This document shows, one piece after another, positions 24,364 to 36,700 of a DNA stretch of 64,000 nucleotides. The stretch is from Saxidomus purpurata (Eukaryota; Mollusca; Bivalvia; Venerida; Veneridae), in the NCBI GenBank assembly GCA_022818135.1, contig JAFMSR010000012.1, positions 31,185,550 through 31,249,549 on the forward strand, written 5' to 3'. The notes beneath the pieces were generated by a model, which saw only the letters and a list, made by a program, of their open reading frames with translations, did no database searches and was not told where the DNA came from. How positions within the stretch are numbered: position 1 is the first letter of the stretch; each line of letters starts with the position of its first letter. A program made the position numbers and the translations under genes.

Positions 24364-26751
24364 CAGATGTTTCACACCCTAGTCATTTCTCCCCTAGTCG
24401 TTTCTCCCCTAGTCATTTCTCCCCCAAGACATTTCTCCCCCAAATAAACTTATATATACGGAAGTGCATTTACCTTAGATATTGAGTATTTAGAGATGTA
24501 TGTTAATTTAGATAATAATCCTATTATTATTATGAATATATTGATGATATATTTTGATGATTATAAGTTGCAGATTTGAGTTTGGATTGATTGAGTGTGA
24601 ATAATGTGAATAAGCATGATAAGAAATAAGATGTAAAAAGTAAAGAAATATTTTTATTAATAGGTATATATCTTCATGTTAATGAAAATACCGTTATATG
24701 ACAAAAAATTAATAAACTGTTATATAATTTTTTACTTATTAAACAGGAATGTGTAACGCAGACTGTAACTATGAAGTTAAATAAATTTATTAAGTTTTAC
24801 ACAAGTTTTCCACACATTGACTCTGATCAAACATTAAGATGTATACTTAATTAGCCAATTATCACGTAATGCTGCTTCTTTTCTAATTAATCAATTATCT
24901 CAAAGTGCTATTGTGTGCACCTTGTGTAAAATGATAAGATTAAGAAGTTTGAGTAGAATGAGAAGATTGAGTCACGCTAGTAAGCTTTACATATGGTTGA
25001 ATGAGACTGAAAGGGCATAACTTTCTTAGTTAAACTGAAAAGTAAAAATGCCTGCTAATTCAGCTCCATGTATAGAATGTCCAAGACCGGTCTAAAAGCA
25101 CCATCTTGCAGTCTCTTGTGATCTTTGTGGCCAGTGGCAGCACATAAAATGTGTGAATATAGGTGAGTCAACATTACCCTTTTTTAATTGTACTGGGTAC
25201 TATATTCTTCTGAAATGGACTTTATACTTTTCTGAATATTAAAAACAGTTTTTAGTTTACTGAACTCATTTTCATTTGAGTATTAATTCAATGATTCAAG
25301 CAAGTACTACATAATAATTGTGTTTTAAAAAATTGCACAATTTATGTGAATTGACTTTGATTTGATTTGAAGTAAATTTAAAGGTCCGTCCATAAGAGCA
25401 AATATGTTAGCTTGAATTTCATAGATCAGACCTCATATGTGAATTGACAGCAAGTCATTCAGTAATTAAGGGTGACACTTTCTGTTTAATAAACAATCAA
25501 TGCTTTACAATGGAATGGAATATACAGATTGACACTTAGTGGCCAATAAACAATTAACATTCCAGTAATTCCAATTGTTATAAAGCTGTTGTAAAGATAA
25601 TGCTTAATATTAATCAGGCAACATTTTGTTGTATCATACCATTAAGTCTGATCCTATCATGATAAAATATATTTATTTATGCTGTGTTCTTACTGTATTA
25701 AAAATAATTAATAAAATAATTCATTTTTTTACGTTTTGTTTAAATAGAATGCATAGAAACGTACTAGCAAGCTGCAAGTACCAAATGATGAAGGAATTTA
25801 GGATGGACCTGATCAGGGATCGTATAATTATATATATCCTGACCTGATGTAGCATCTCATAAAGAATTTCATCAGAAATTATTTCGAAATTTGATAATCA
25901 TACATAATCATGTATAATATCTAAAGTGGGTAATCTGATTTAGTAATAAATTTTATTTTTGAGTAATTTCATTTTCAAAAGTATGAAAAATATTTTCTTT
26001 GCTTCTTTAAATTTAAAAAAAATATAATGAGCAGGAACTGATTCACTTCTTTTACTTTAAATCAATGAATACAATTTTAGTTTTAAGTCTTTAAAAAAAT
26101 CAATTTTATTGAGCACTGTTTGACAAATGTTTCTTAACATATGATTCAATTTTTTGGAAAACTCTCCTCAAACAATGATGTTTTACATGTTGGTTTCTGA
26201 ACAAATTTTGACTGAAAAAAAGAATTTCAATGAAAGTTTAAAACATTTTTATTTAAAGACAGTTTTAGAATTAAAAGATCATCTGTTAATTCTTAAGATT
26301 ATAAACTGTTATTAAAAATAACCAAAACGCATGGAATTAATACAATATCAAACTCAATAATTCAATGAGTCAGTAGGTCTAAAAACATTTTTTATTTAAA
26401 GACAGTTTTAAAAATGAAAGATCTAAGACTTCTGTTATTTGTAAAACATTAATCAGTCTTTAGATTAAGATCTGTAAAAAAACAACTTAATACTTGAGTA
26501 AGAACTTAAAATACTTAAAAAACACAGAATGTATTTAATTTGAAATCAGAAATTTTTAAAATCTTTTCAATGAAAAGTTCTTCTTTAAAACTTTAAATTC
26601 TGCTTTAATTTTAGGTGGTAATCAACACCTTAATATGCTAAGCTTAAACCTTATGTTAGGTGAGAAATGCCTTGGGGGAGAAATGACTAGGGGAGAAACA
26701 TCTTGGGGGAGAAATGACTAGGGGAGAAACGACTAGGGTGTGAAATATCTG
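24364..26751. mobile_element. DNA transposon relic with compound tandem TIRs
   Basis: Both ends start CAGATRTTTCACACCCTAG and continue as tandem 15-16-bp units of the form TCRTTTCTCCCCTAG or TCATTTCTCCCCCAAG. The left arm (to about 24,443) has four units; the right arm (from about 26,662) has five, in a different order. The 2.4-kb interior is AT-rich and contains a decayed zinc-finger exon at 25,048-25,162. Long TIRs plus that finger suggest a MULE-type element, whose bivalve transposases I recall beginning with a similar C/H cluster. I could not identify a target-site duplication. It lies upstream of the ARL2BP coding start. Confidence 0.7.
25048..25162 (+). pseudogene. Broken first exon with PHD-like zinc finger (transposase relic)
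   Basis: The frame starts MPANSAPCIECPRPV, meets TAA at 25,093-25,095, and resumes in the same frame as KHHLAVSCDLCGQWQHIKC up to a donor AG|GTGAGT. The C-x2-C, H, C-x2-C, W-x-H-x2-C spacing is PHD-like and resembles the N-terminal finger of FLYWCH/MULE-type transposase proteins. The stop and lack of a following catalytic region indicate a relic. Confidence 0.55.
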
Positions 26752-27050
26752 GATACTGGACTGTTATAATCTTGGAATCAATCAAGTCAAAATCTATCCA
26801 AAATTTTGGTCTAAATATTTATGTTACAAATTTAATCTCACAAATCGCACAGTAAAATGTCTTAACTGCTCCTGTTATATAGTACATTATTTGCAGCTTT
26901 AAAACAACAATTACATTTAAAACATACTTCTGAAATTTCTCTCCACCCACCTCTGCCATTTAAAATGTTGCTGAATATATTACAGTTCATAGTATCTGAC
27001 ACCACAAGATGTCTGCAATATTAAATAGTTATGTAAATAGAGCAACTTAC

Positions 27051-27072
27051 ATGAAACACATAGAGCACTCAT
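27051..27072 (-). CDS. ARL2BP: Possible upstream exon extending ARL2BP by nine codons
   Basis: A minus-strand ATG (27,070-27,072) opens MSALCVS and runs into a strong donor T|GTAAGTTG. Joined to the acceptor at 23,692 it stays in frame (Y, A, then the Met of MEVEDL). An in-frame stop lies upstream, so the coding part is closed. The exon could equally be non-coding leader with translation from the GCCATGG start. No transcript evidence is available. Confidence 0.35.
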
Positions 27073-27654
27073 CCTTTTAAAAGCAGAGTTTCTGACTTTA
27101 TTTAACCTGTTTTTATACTCTGACTTTGGGTATCTGCTCGTGTTTGAACAAGTTTTAGCGCAAGTACTGATTATCGTTCTTGCCAACTGACTGCATCAAA
27201 TAAATTCGATTTATAGGTGTGAAAAACAATTGAATAGCCACTCGATTTAACTTTACAGCAAATTTTCAAAGACTTTTCCTAAGTACAAACAAAATAGAAA
27301 ATATATATCAGTGGGTTATACAGCAGCTTAATTAGGACGTTCCCGACAATACAAAACAAAAGGGAGACAATCCTTTTGTTTACATCACAAAAATTGTGTA
27401 CATTTTAGTACATGAGGTAAAATATAGCAAAATTTCGGCTAACTTTGTAAGTATAAATTCAGATCATTCGAACACCATTGTAAGTTGATAAAATAAATAA
27501 GAAATCTAAAGAGATAACCATTTTGGTTGGTGTTTTCGTTTCCTTCGCCAAAGTTGGAAGCCATTTTCAAACAGGAAATTGAATTATTTCCCAGACTCCT
27601 TTGCAAATTTGCTAAGTTTAGATTATATATTTCTTATTCCATCTAAAATGTCAA

Positions 27655-27726
27655 GCGTCGGTGGTGTAAAGGTTAGCATGGTTGCCTTCCAAGCAGTCGA
27701 TCCGGGTTCGATTCCCGGCCGACGCA
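27655..27726 (+). tRNA. tRNA-Gly (anticodon TCC)
   Basis: Acceptor stem GCGTCGG pairs with CCGACGC, followed by discriminator A. The D arm carries the A box (TGGTGTAAAGGTTAGCA), the anticodon loop CTTCCAA contains TCC, and the T arm has B box GGTTCGATTCC with stem CCGGG/CCCGG. Length is 72 nt without an intron, and a T5 run at 27,731-27,735 serves as the Pol III terminator. It matches the animal tRNA-Gly-TCC consensus closely, so it is probably functional. Minus- and plus-strand frames across it are artefacts. Confidence 0.95.
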
Positions 27727-27730
27727 CAGT

Positions 27731-27735
27731 CTTTT
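27731..27735 (+). terminator. Pol III terminator of tRNA-Gly
   Basis: A run of five T beginning five bases after the mature tRNA 3' end. Confidence 0.8.
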
Positions 27736-28584
27736 TATCGTTTTTACTTATTGATAGTTGTCGTTTATCAGGATTATTCGAATTTCGATATCTAAGATCC
27801 CCCATTTTATAAACCCTTCCTTGAAGTTAAACTTTTATGAAGTAAAATATTAAAACAAATAATCCTATAGGTACAGTCATTTCAGCCATATTGTATGGAC
27901 CCTGATGCAGATAAATATTTTTTGTATCCATTTATTTATCTATAGATATTGTACTCACTCCAGTTGGAGCATTAGAACAGGTTCAACTCTCTTATCAGAT
28001 TTTGTAGTTAAAATCTTTTAGACTGCCTCAAAATGCACACTGAACAGGTTTTTGGACCATAGATAAAGAATGATAAAACACACAACTCAAGCAAATCCCT
28101 TTTCTGTGATACGTGTCTTTGGATTTTGCCTAAACTAATCACGGACCTATATATGTCTGAATGTTGAAGTATTTAACCCATCAACGTTATTTTTCCATAT
28201 CATATGCAAATTTTAAGATAAATTTACTGTAAAAGAAGAAAATTGTAAGTACATAAACAATACATTAATTTGTATTAATTAAAACCTTCTATTGTAAAAC
28301 AGGTAACACTCTCCTGTGGTAATATTTATAGGTTTGAATAGGTTTTGAGATTATTGCACAAAAGGTATAGAATTTCAACAATTCAATGTGTTAATGCCTG
28401 GGGGATGGATTATTGACATTGGGGATGTTATGCCCATAAAATTGTGACCATATTTGGTGATAATTGTACAAAAAGTATTCAGTGTTAATTTGATGGATTT
28501 TGGGCAATTCAAGGGCTGAGTGCAGGGCAATCTTTCTTACGGGTACTTGATAGAGATATGATAGCTATAAACATTTCTACCAGG
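27736..28584. other. Intergenic, nothing supported
   Basis: AT-rich with no open frame, RNA gene or repeat that I can define. Confidence 0.4.
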
Positions 28585-28890
28585 GAGGTGACGTGATGGT
28601 GGAGTGGTTAGCACTCTGGATAACCAATCTGGAGGTCCCCGGTTCCAGCATGGGCGCTGGAAATTTCAGGAACGCTTTTTAGTGTTTCCCACTCAACAAG
28701 AGATGAACTGGTTAGAAACCCAGAGGTAGTCTCGTGTGTAGCGGTGATATACACTAGGTACATAAAAGAACCAAGGGGTCCATTTGTAAAAGAGCTAGGG
28801 TCTGGTACCCAGATTCCCTTGTATCTGCATCTGTCTCTTCAACCTGTGCTTGTCACAAGTTTTGACAAGTTCACACAGGGAGAAATGAAG
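28585..28890 (+). repeat. tRNA-derived SINE
   Basis: The tRNA-like head has an A-box-like TGGTGGAGTGGTTAGCACTC and a B box GGTTCCAGC at 28,641. The body contains TTCCCACTCAACAAGAG, GGTACATAAAAGAACCAAGG and a stem ACTTGTC-like pair near 28,850 (TTGTCACAAG/TTGACAAG). Related sequences are common in bivalves in my recollection. Confidence 0.6.
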
Positions 28891-29689
28891 AGTTTCAAAT
28901 CATCTGATAACCATTCAGGTTAGAGAACAAACAGTAAAACTGTTGCTATTTAGATAAAATTTAGTCATGGGCTATAACTCCAGTGTAACTTAGGGGATCT
29001 GACCGTGTGTTACCATATTTAGTGAAGATCAGATAAAATCTTAGCATGTCATAGAGCCGACAGCCCTATTTTGGTAAACATTTCTGCAATTCAAGGGCTT
29101 AACTCCGCAGTGCCCAAGGTAAAATTGGTTGTCAAATATGTCCAAGATACTTACCTGTATACATGACCAGGTTTGGTAATGATTCAAAAACAACTATTAC
29201 ATTTTGAGAATTGACTACATAGATTGATGAAGTCTGCGCACCACAAGTGGACACATGAAACACCCCATCTCGTGAGACAGGCATTAATAGTGATGTTAAG
29301 GGTGAAACATCAAAGGAAACAAGACTATATAGAAGTGCAGAGGACAGTCAGTTATGCCTAATGTTAGTGTTTCTGTAAACAATGTAAAGAGTACGAGAGA
29401 TGTGTGGAGTTATTAGAAGGGTAAAAGTTGACTGTCTGGTAGCACATATGACTTATTTTCAAGAACTTTCAGTCTAACTGTCTTTTCTACTCTATACTAC
29501 AATGAAATATGAAATTGGTTATGTAAGATGTAGAAACAGTTTTTAGTAATTGGGCATAACCTAAGTTGATACTTTACAAAACAAAAACAAAACTTTGAAA
29601 AATTTGAGATTTGTTTATTCTTGTAATCAAATCATGGTCAACAAAACCGGTGCAGATACTGACATAAAGATACAAAATGACAATAACAA

Positions 29690-30890
29690 TATAAAACATG
29701 CAAATTCTTTGAATTGGGATCCTCCACTGAATACGGCAACATTTATGAAGGGATAAAATCTTGTTTAGCAATTCTGGTATCAGGTAGTCCTAATAATTGT
29801 ACTTAACAGATGAATATGGTTATATTTTTTGCTAGGCAATATCCAGCCTCCGCAGACATCTATAAAATGTCAGTATGTAAAATGGATCTGAATTTGGAGT
29901 TGAATTATTGAGACTAGATATCGGGTTATTCCATCATCTGTGCAAAGTAAAAGGAAGTTATAGGGCCTGGATTGAAAGAAAAGACTTTTTGTAGGGACAA
30001 TGGCACATCCCACTGGAAGCCTCATATTTTAAGGGATTATCTTTGTATCTCCCTGCCCAGTTACCTAGAAGTCCCAAACAGGTTAACAAGACATATGCAC
30101 CCCTTTAGTCTCCGCCAAACCCATGCAAATTCGGACTTCTTTAAGTACTCTTTTTTTCCCCCATACCACAGTCCTGTGGAATAGATTACCCACACATATT
30201 GCGATCCTGCCTGATCTTGAATCATTCAAGCAGGCAGTGGCCCAAATCAATTATTAGTCATACAACAGTTGTTTTTAACCCTTTTACTCTTTTACTATTT
30301 TAACAGTTTTAACCGTCTTGTTTCTCTTGACTGTAGGAGATATCTTGCAGTAGTTTTATCTTTTATTAACACCCGGCGTGCACCCTGCCCATAATACTCG
30401 TGAGAGGTGTGAGGCAGTATAACAAGATAGATAGATAGATAGATGAGGAATGCTGGGGCCTCATTCCTGAAGAAATTAGTTTTACTAAGGCAGTTGTGGT
30501 GAGGGACCATAAGATTATTTATGTAACCAAATCCAATAAAATTCTGACTGCTGATTTCCAAGAAATTATATACAGGTAATTATAAGGAAAGCACTCCTAC
30601 CCCACTAGGGGCCTCATTTTGGAATGGATTGTACCAATTTGTGATGTTCAACAAACATTCATTTGATGATCACTTCTACCACAAAAATTAAATTCTTACA
30701 ATTGGTTTTATAGAAAATTCCATACAGAATATACCAGAACTTTTAAATGTCTATTTAGAATGTGTAAGAAAAGTGCTACACCCCATTTAGTTTCATGAGA
30801 TTCTATCCACTGGTTGCTAAGTTATGGCTCCTGGATGGACAGACAATGCCAAAACAATACCCCTCCCCACCTATGGCACAGAGGAAACAC
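29690..30890. repeat. Repeat family F copy, interrupted by a LINE fragment
   Basis: Blocks such as GAAGGGATAAAATCTTGTTT, AAGCCTCATATTTTAAGGGA and AACCAAATCCAATAAAATTC recur in the same order at 55.7-56.7 kb, and the last block type also near 58.1 kb. A LINE 3' end (30,057-30,444) sits between two family F blocks. The right part ends near a GACAGACAATGCCAAAAC tract. Non-coding; the open frames at 29,972-31,083 read through repeats. Confidence 0.5.
30057..30444 (+). mobile_element. LINE 3' end, truncated, with (GATA)n tail
   Basis: The plus strand encodes decayed reverse-transcriptase C-terminus: RLTRHMHPFSLRQTHANSDF, a frameshift in the T/C run near 30,155, then VLWNRLPTHIAILPDL and FKQAVAQINY followed by a stop. 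WNxLP near the C-terminus is typical of CR1/Jockey-type non-LTR elements. About 190 bp of 3' UTR ends in AGATAGATAGATAGAT. A close relative lies at 53,851. Confidence 0.7.
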
Positions 30891-32469
30891 AAGTTTTCAT
30901 TACAAACAGCTAGACAACTTGCTCTTTAAATATCAAAACAGTGGCTTTGAGTTGGAATTTGAGCTAATGCACACATTTACTTTTGACAGCATACAACATT
31001 TAATGTATATAGTAATTAACTTGGTTGTCGCCCGAGAAACGAATTGTGTTTTGACAAACAATAGTGTGACATGTGTATTTTGAAAATTAGAGCACAGACC
31101 CTAGACTGAACATTCACCCTAAACACTTTTACACTTGTCAGACAATTAATGAAAAATTCAATCATCAGATAAAATTAGGATAAAAAAATCACCGTTATTA
31201 CAAGAGCAACTCGCAAGAACGGTAACTTTTTCGTTTATCCGTGACAGAGTCTTACAGGACACTCTTTTCCTCTCATTACTTTAGATCTGCAGGAGGCTTA
31301 ATGAGGCTGAAAAAGAAAACTCAATAAAAACTATCTGAAAAGGAAAATATTTAATAATCTTTTTATTGAAACCAGGGTGCGTACAAAAAGAACTTCATAA
31401 TTACAATGTAAAGTTGCCTCACAATTATGCTAAACAAACTTTAAAACACTTGCATAAAATTATCTTTAACAGTGTCAACAACCCCTAGGTGAAACCTGCG
31501 CCTATCCTTTTGCCACGTAAAGATGACTTAGAACGTTCATCACCAGAGCAACCGGATTAAACGACACTTTATGCCGTATTGAAAAGTTCTTAATTAAATT
31601 GTTTTTGAATTTACCAATACTCGGATATCATAGATAATATTGAAGCTAACGAATATTAATCCTTGCCATCTATAGTAATTAACAAACATGTTTGAATATT
31701 TAGTACTGATATTTTACTTTTTACTTATTTAGAAAGATATCAACTAACAAGCCAACACCCTTATAAAGCATGTTTTTATAACTAAAATTAAATTACTGTA
31801 TTCCGTTATACCTTCTCTAAATGTTTATATGAGTACATGTATATGTGATAAAGATGGGTATAATAAGCTCAACTTAAAATATTTTGACAACATTTCCTTA
31901 ATTTCATACTTATATGTAATTTGTTTAGTGTTTTGCACCCTGACCCTGTTGACTCTATAGATTTGGTATTCACAAATAACATTAAATATTCAGAAGTGTG
32001 CTCTATAAAAATCACTGGCCAATTAGCAATAGTGCAGATCATGAGCTGACTGCAAAGATGTGCAGTCTGGTCAGCATCAACACTGGCCAGAAATGTAATA
32101 TCGTTTGCCACAAGCACAGTGAGAGTGAAGAAGTCCTGTTATTTAACACATCAGTTTGCACAATCATGACTCAATTTCCTCAAGTCACTACCACATGTTC
32201 CCAACAGCGCTGTGGTCTCATTGCTGACCATCTAGTGCTTGAGAGTTATCCTTTCTTCCTTGCACATGGAACACAACAGTTACTCTTGAAGGCAAGACAG
32301 TGTAGTTAACTGCTTTTCAATTGTTTGGTGTCAATCAAAAGAATAAAATACTCATCAAAAGCTAAATTTAACAAATAAATGCATTGCACATCCAAGGCTA
32401 GATGTTTTTATTATGTGATACTTCAACATAAGCACAGCGGTGAGGTTATATCATCACTATAGTGAACAA
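30891..32469. other. No supported gene
   Basis: Overlapping frames on both strands at 31,869-32,309 lie in a moderately GC region with a CTGGCCA inverted pair (about 32,015 and 32,082) and are probably repeat. Nothing else could be assigned. Confidence 0.35.
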
Positions 32470-32640
32470 GGGGAGCGTGGTGTAGAGAATAAGATGTCTG
32501 CCGCTTGTCCTGGAGGTTGCGGGTTCGAGCCCCACTGTGGTCATGACTTTTCCTCCTCATACAACACCAGTGCTGGTTTTTCCAGGAAGCGAACTCGAGA
32601 GTGACTCTTTAAGCTACAAGTGACTCTTTAAGCTACAAGC
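32470..32640 (+). repeat. tRNA-derived SINE
   Basis: A-box-like GCGTGGTGTAGAGAATAAG and B box GGTTCGAGCCC (32,522) form the tRNA-like head. The body ends in two tandem 20-bp copies of GTGACTCTTTAAGCTACAA. Confidence 0.6.
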
Positions 32641-33142
32641 TCTCTTCACAATTTAACTAAAATAAATCAGTACAAACTAAACTAAACATTACATATAATT
32701 GATATACTCTGAAATGACTTGTTTTTGAAAAATATGGGTCAAGTTTAATTACTTTCTGATATCTTTAGTCCTGTGATCATATGATGTCTTATACATGACT
32801 TATGTGATCTGAATCTAAAGAAACAATAAAAATACAGCATAGATATGGCTTATTTCATCTGATACAGAAAATCTGTTGTATTTTACTGCACAAATACCAA
32901 CAATATAATACAGTAAAACTTTGATAACTTGCAAGGGCACTAGTAAAATATTGAGTTACTGAACTTCATGAAGATCTGGATTTATCTGAATTCTGGGCAG
33001 TTAACAAGGGAAATATCTGGTACTATGGGTCTTATTACTAAAGTGCATTTCTCCAACAATTAGGGCTAGTTCCAGTCTTAATCATTACATATCAAATGTA
33101 TTTATTCCTAATATACTATTATGTATTTATTCAATAAAGAAA

Positions 33143-33148
33143 TTTATT
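33143..33148 (-). promoter_or_regulatory. NAE1: NAE1 polyadenylation signal candidate
   Basis: AATAAA on the minus strand about 450 nt past the NAE1 stop; a second lies at 33,126-33,131 and a weaker ATTAAA at 33,348-33,353. Which is used cannot be told from sequence. Confidence 0.4.
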
Positions 33149-33598
33149 TTTTTGACCGTTTCATGATGCTATAAATTTTATTCCAGTCATTGAAAATATG
33201 GAAATATTTCAAAACTACATTCTAAATTGTTTACAAATGTATAGAAACATTTTCATTCATATTGACATTAAAGAAATATACTCATTGACAATTAACAATA
33301 GAAGTGTCAAAAAATGCAGACGCACTGGCGAGGTATGAAAAGTTCTATTTAATCTGTGACTTTGATTTGCAGCAGGCAAATTAGTAAGAAAACTAATTGT
33401 CACATTATAAGACAAATATGTTCATCAATTTGTAACTGAAACTTTCCAAAGACACTATGCGCCATCTTGTAAGAAGTGGATAATAAGAACAGATACAAGT
33501 CACAAGAACACATTCTTTCCATTTTCTGTTTTGCTGTGATAATCATATGCCAGTGCCTGAGATGTGACAAAAACATAAAGCTCAACATGAATCTGTCA

Positions 33599-33758
33599 TC
33601 ACAATTCTATAGTAACAGAGGTCTGTTTCATTGCATTATATATGTATGTATTGTTAAATGGCACAAATTGCTGCGTGATGATTTTGATCACTTCCTGTGC
33701 TGCAGCGCCACCAATAAATGATGCCATGGTGTGTAACTCCGCTGCTCCATAACGACAC
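33599..33758 (-). CDS. NAE1: NAE1 terminal exon
   Basis: One base completes Met from the previous exon, then 52 codons from [20 protein letters not shown] to KQTSVTIEL and TGA (33,599-33,601). Acceptor CTTACAG. Confidence 0.97.
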
Positions 33759-36700
33759 CTGTAAGATTTAAAAAAACAAATTATTATATGTAAGAACTAT
33801 GTGATGGTAAAAAATAAAATCTGAGAATATCTAGACTCTGAAGTGTCATTTTGATCTTAAAATGACATGATGAGACTTAAGGGGTATGCACATTATCTGG
33901 GTTAGATTATCAATATATCCAAGTTTCACAACATCTCTTGCAGGGGATGAGAAAGTCAGTTCCACAAACCCTCTGCCATAGAAATACATGTGTATTGAGA
34001 ATTTTAAGGTCCTAGTGCTGACACAATAGAAATGAAGACACATTATGAAATATATTTTAAATTCAGACGCTTTACATTAATAAGTTACTTTTATGAAGTT
34101 CACATTCTATCCTACCACTATTAACAGTTCATGAAGAAAAAAACAAACAGAATAAGTATGGAACTTACATTTCATGTACAAAATCGTCTTTAACTGAGCA
34201 GGAGAGACCCCAGTCATGCAGCAGCTTGTTCAAACAGGACTGTAAGATAACGCAACAAGAAATTTACAAATTCATGGTTTCAGAATATTCATAAATGTGC
34301 ATGAATAAATCAATTTATAAATAATGTATGGTCAAACAATACAGATAAAATGGACTGGAAACAAAGCAATCTTAAAGACAGCTATATTCCCCGTCACAAA
34401 TAGGAACATTGAAAGAATTAATGTTACTAAGTGTAGTTTTCTCTCAGAAGTGTACAGTGTGGATTTCTTAAAAGGTAAATAAAGTTACTGAAATGTCTGA
34501 GTGGTCAAAGAAAAGGCCTCTGCGAAGTAGGGGTGTGTAAATTTGTGACCTTAAGTTGTGACCTTGAGTCTGCGTGACCAGATCATAAGTTCTGCTTATT
34601 AACTTGATGAGGTGAACATTTTATCACAGCTTCTTCAAAATCTTTCAAAGGGAGATACGGAGCAGACAGAAAATTAAAGACTCAACCTTTGACCTTAAGT
34701 TGTGACCTTGACCTTGACCCAACATGATCAGATCATGGGTTCTGCTCAATTTCATGATATTGAGCAGACAGAAAATTAATGACTCAACCTTTAACTGTAA
34801 GTTGTGACCAGATCACGGGTTCTGCTCATTTTCATGAAATGGTGAACATTTGACTCTGAGTTTCATCAGAATCTTTCAAAGGGTTTAAGAAATATGGAGT
34901 AGACACAAATTTCAAGACTCATACATTTGACCTTAAATTGTGACCTTGACCTTCAGCCAGCCTGACCAGCTCATGGGTTTTGCACATTGTCTTGATGAGG
35001 TAAATATTTGACCCAAGTTTCATTAAAATCCTTCAAGGGGCTTACGAGATACAAAGCAGACAGGAAATGTTAGACTCAAATGTTTTACCTTAAGTTGTGA
35101 CCTTGACCCTGAGCCAGCGTGACCAGGGCACCTTTTTGTTCAGGACAAAACCCTGGCTGGGAGGTCTAAGGTGGAGGCTCTGAATTTTAGAAACATCTAA
35201 GAACTTCTGATATGTTTTTTAGTCCCTCCTGTCTTTCATGTACTTCCATCTATATACAATTGTGGCCATACATTTATTTTTGTTTATCCAGCTCATGTAC
35301 ATACATATCGTTATCTAGATCCCTGACAATGTTGTAGAGTTTTCTTTAACATTTATAACTTATTCATGTATATCTGTAACAACAGACAGTTTGATTTTAC
35401 CTTTAACTTTACAACATCTGACTCAACTTGGTCTGTATACCATCCTGGGTATGTGTTGTATTTCTCATAGAATCTATCGACTGCTCTAAGTAGAATATAA
35501 AATACTACATCATCTGGTTCCTCATCATCTATGTGCTGACCTGTGTAATGATATCATGTAACTTTGAAAGTCTTCTGATTTATACTAACTAATTATGTTT
35601 AGACTTCCTCATTTTACAACTCTTGTAGATTTCAGCCTTTCAGGACTTTGATTTATCTAAAAGCACATTACGCTATTCGGATTAATGAATGTCCAGTATC
35701 CATCATCCACACTTGAAGAGTTTTTAAATCATGTTTTATTACATGCTCAGTTACTGCATATCCAGTGCTGCATTCTTGCCAATGAAGTGTTTTGAAAAGT
35801 AAGGACGCTCATGCAGATCTTCTACACCAGGCCTTTATTTCTCTAACTATTACAAGAAGTCATCTTTTAAAGTTTAATTTTTGTCAAGACCTTATCTGTG
35901 CATACACTTTTATCCCTTTACTAGTCCTGTTCCGATTTTTCTTCTCTGTTTTTCATAAAATATAGCCCAAATCTTCTTCTTTCACAGAGTGTTGACTAAA
36001 CAAGACACACATCAACTCAAATAAAGACTCTTAAAGGCATTTGTATGTCACATCAATAATAAAAACAAACTAGACCTATCACTAAATGTGATTAATACTC
36101 CCGAAAGACTGCTTTATAAACTGAGAAAGTTCATAGTAACAGAATACCTTGCAAAAAAAACTAAAATAGAGATATTGTTCTTGGCAATAACTCTGTAATT
36201 AGTCAAGATAGAGTTATGGTTTTTGTACACTGCACTTCCTCTCATTGTGCTGGACCATTGTATTAAGTTGTATTGCATTCTAACCAGTAGTTTTCAAGTT
36301 ATGCTCTGCGACAAGGAAAAGTAAAAATGGGCAATAACTCTGTAATGAGTCAAGATAGAGTTATGGTTCCTGTGCACTGCACTTCGTCTCAATGTACATG
36401 ACGGTTGTATGAAGTTAAATTGAATTCCAACCAGTACTTTTCAAGTAATGCTCCGGACAAGGAAAAGTAACAAAGGGCAATTACTCTGTAATGAGTCAAG
36501 AAAGAGTTATGGTTCCTGTGCACTGCACTTTCCTCTCAATGTACTTGACCATTGTATGAAAAGTAACAAAGGGCAATAACTCTGTAATGAGTCAAGATGG
36601 AGTTATGGTTCTTGTGCACTGCACTTCCTCTCGATGTGCTTGACCATAGTATGAAGTTGTATTGAATTCCAACTAGTAGTTTTCAAGTTATGCTCCGGAC

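Noticed and set aside
27460..27560. Minus-strand frame MASNFGEGNENTNQNG as an ARL2BP first exon
   Set aside because: No good donor follows the frame (only GGTTATC), and it does not lead in frame to the coding exon; left as possible 5' leader DNA only.
27623..27812. Frames on both strands of about 60-77 residues
   Set aside because: They cross the tRNA-Gly gene and show the typical PGIEPGST and VDPGSIPGR artefacts of translated tRNA.
31998..32309. 103-residue plus-strand frame opposite an 82-residue minus frame
   Set aside because: The region has short inverted CTGGCCA repeats and looks like a decayed repeat; neither frame has a family motif.
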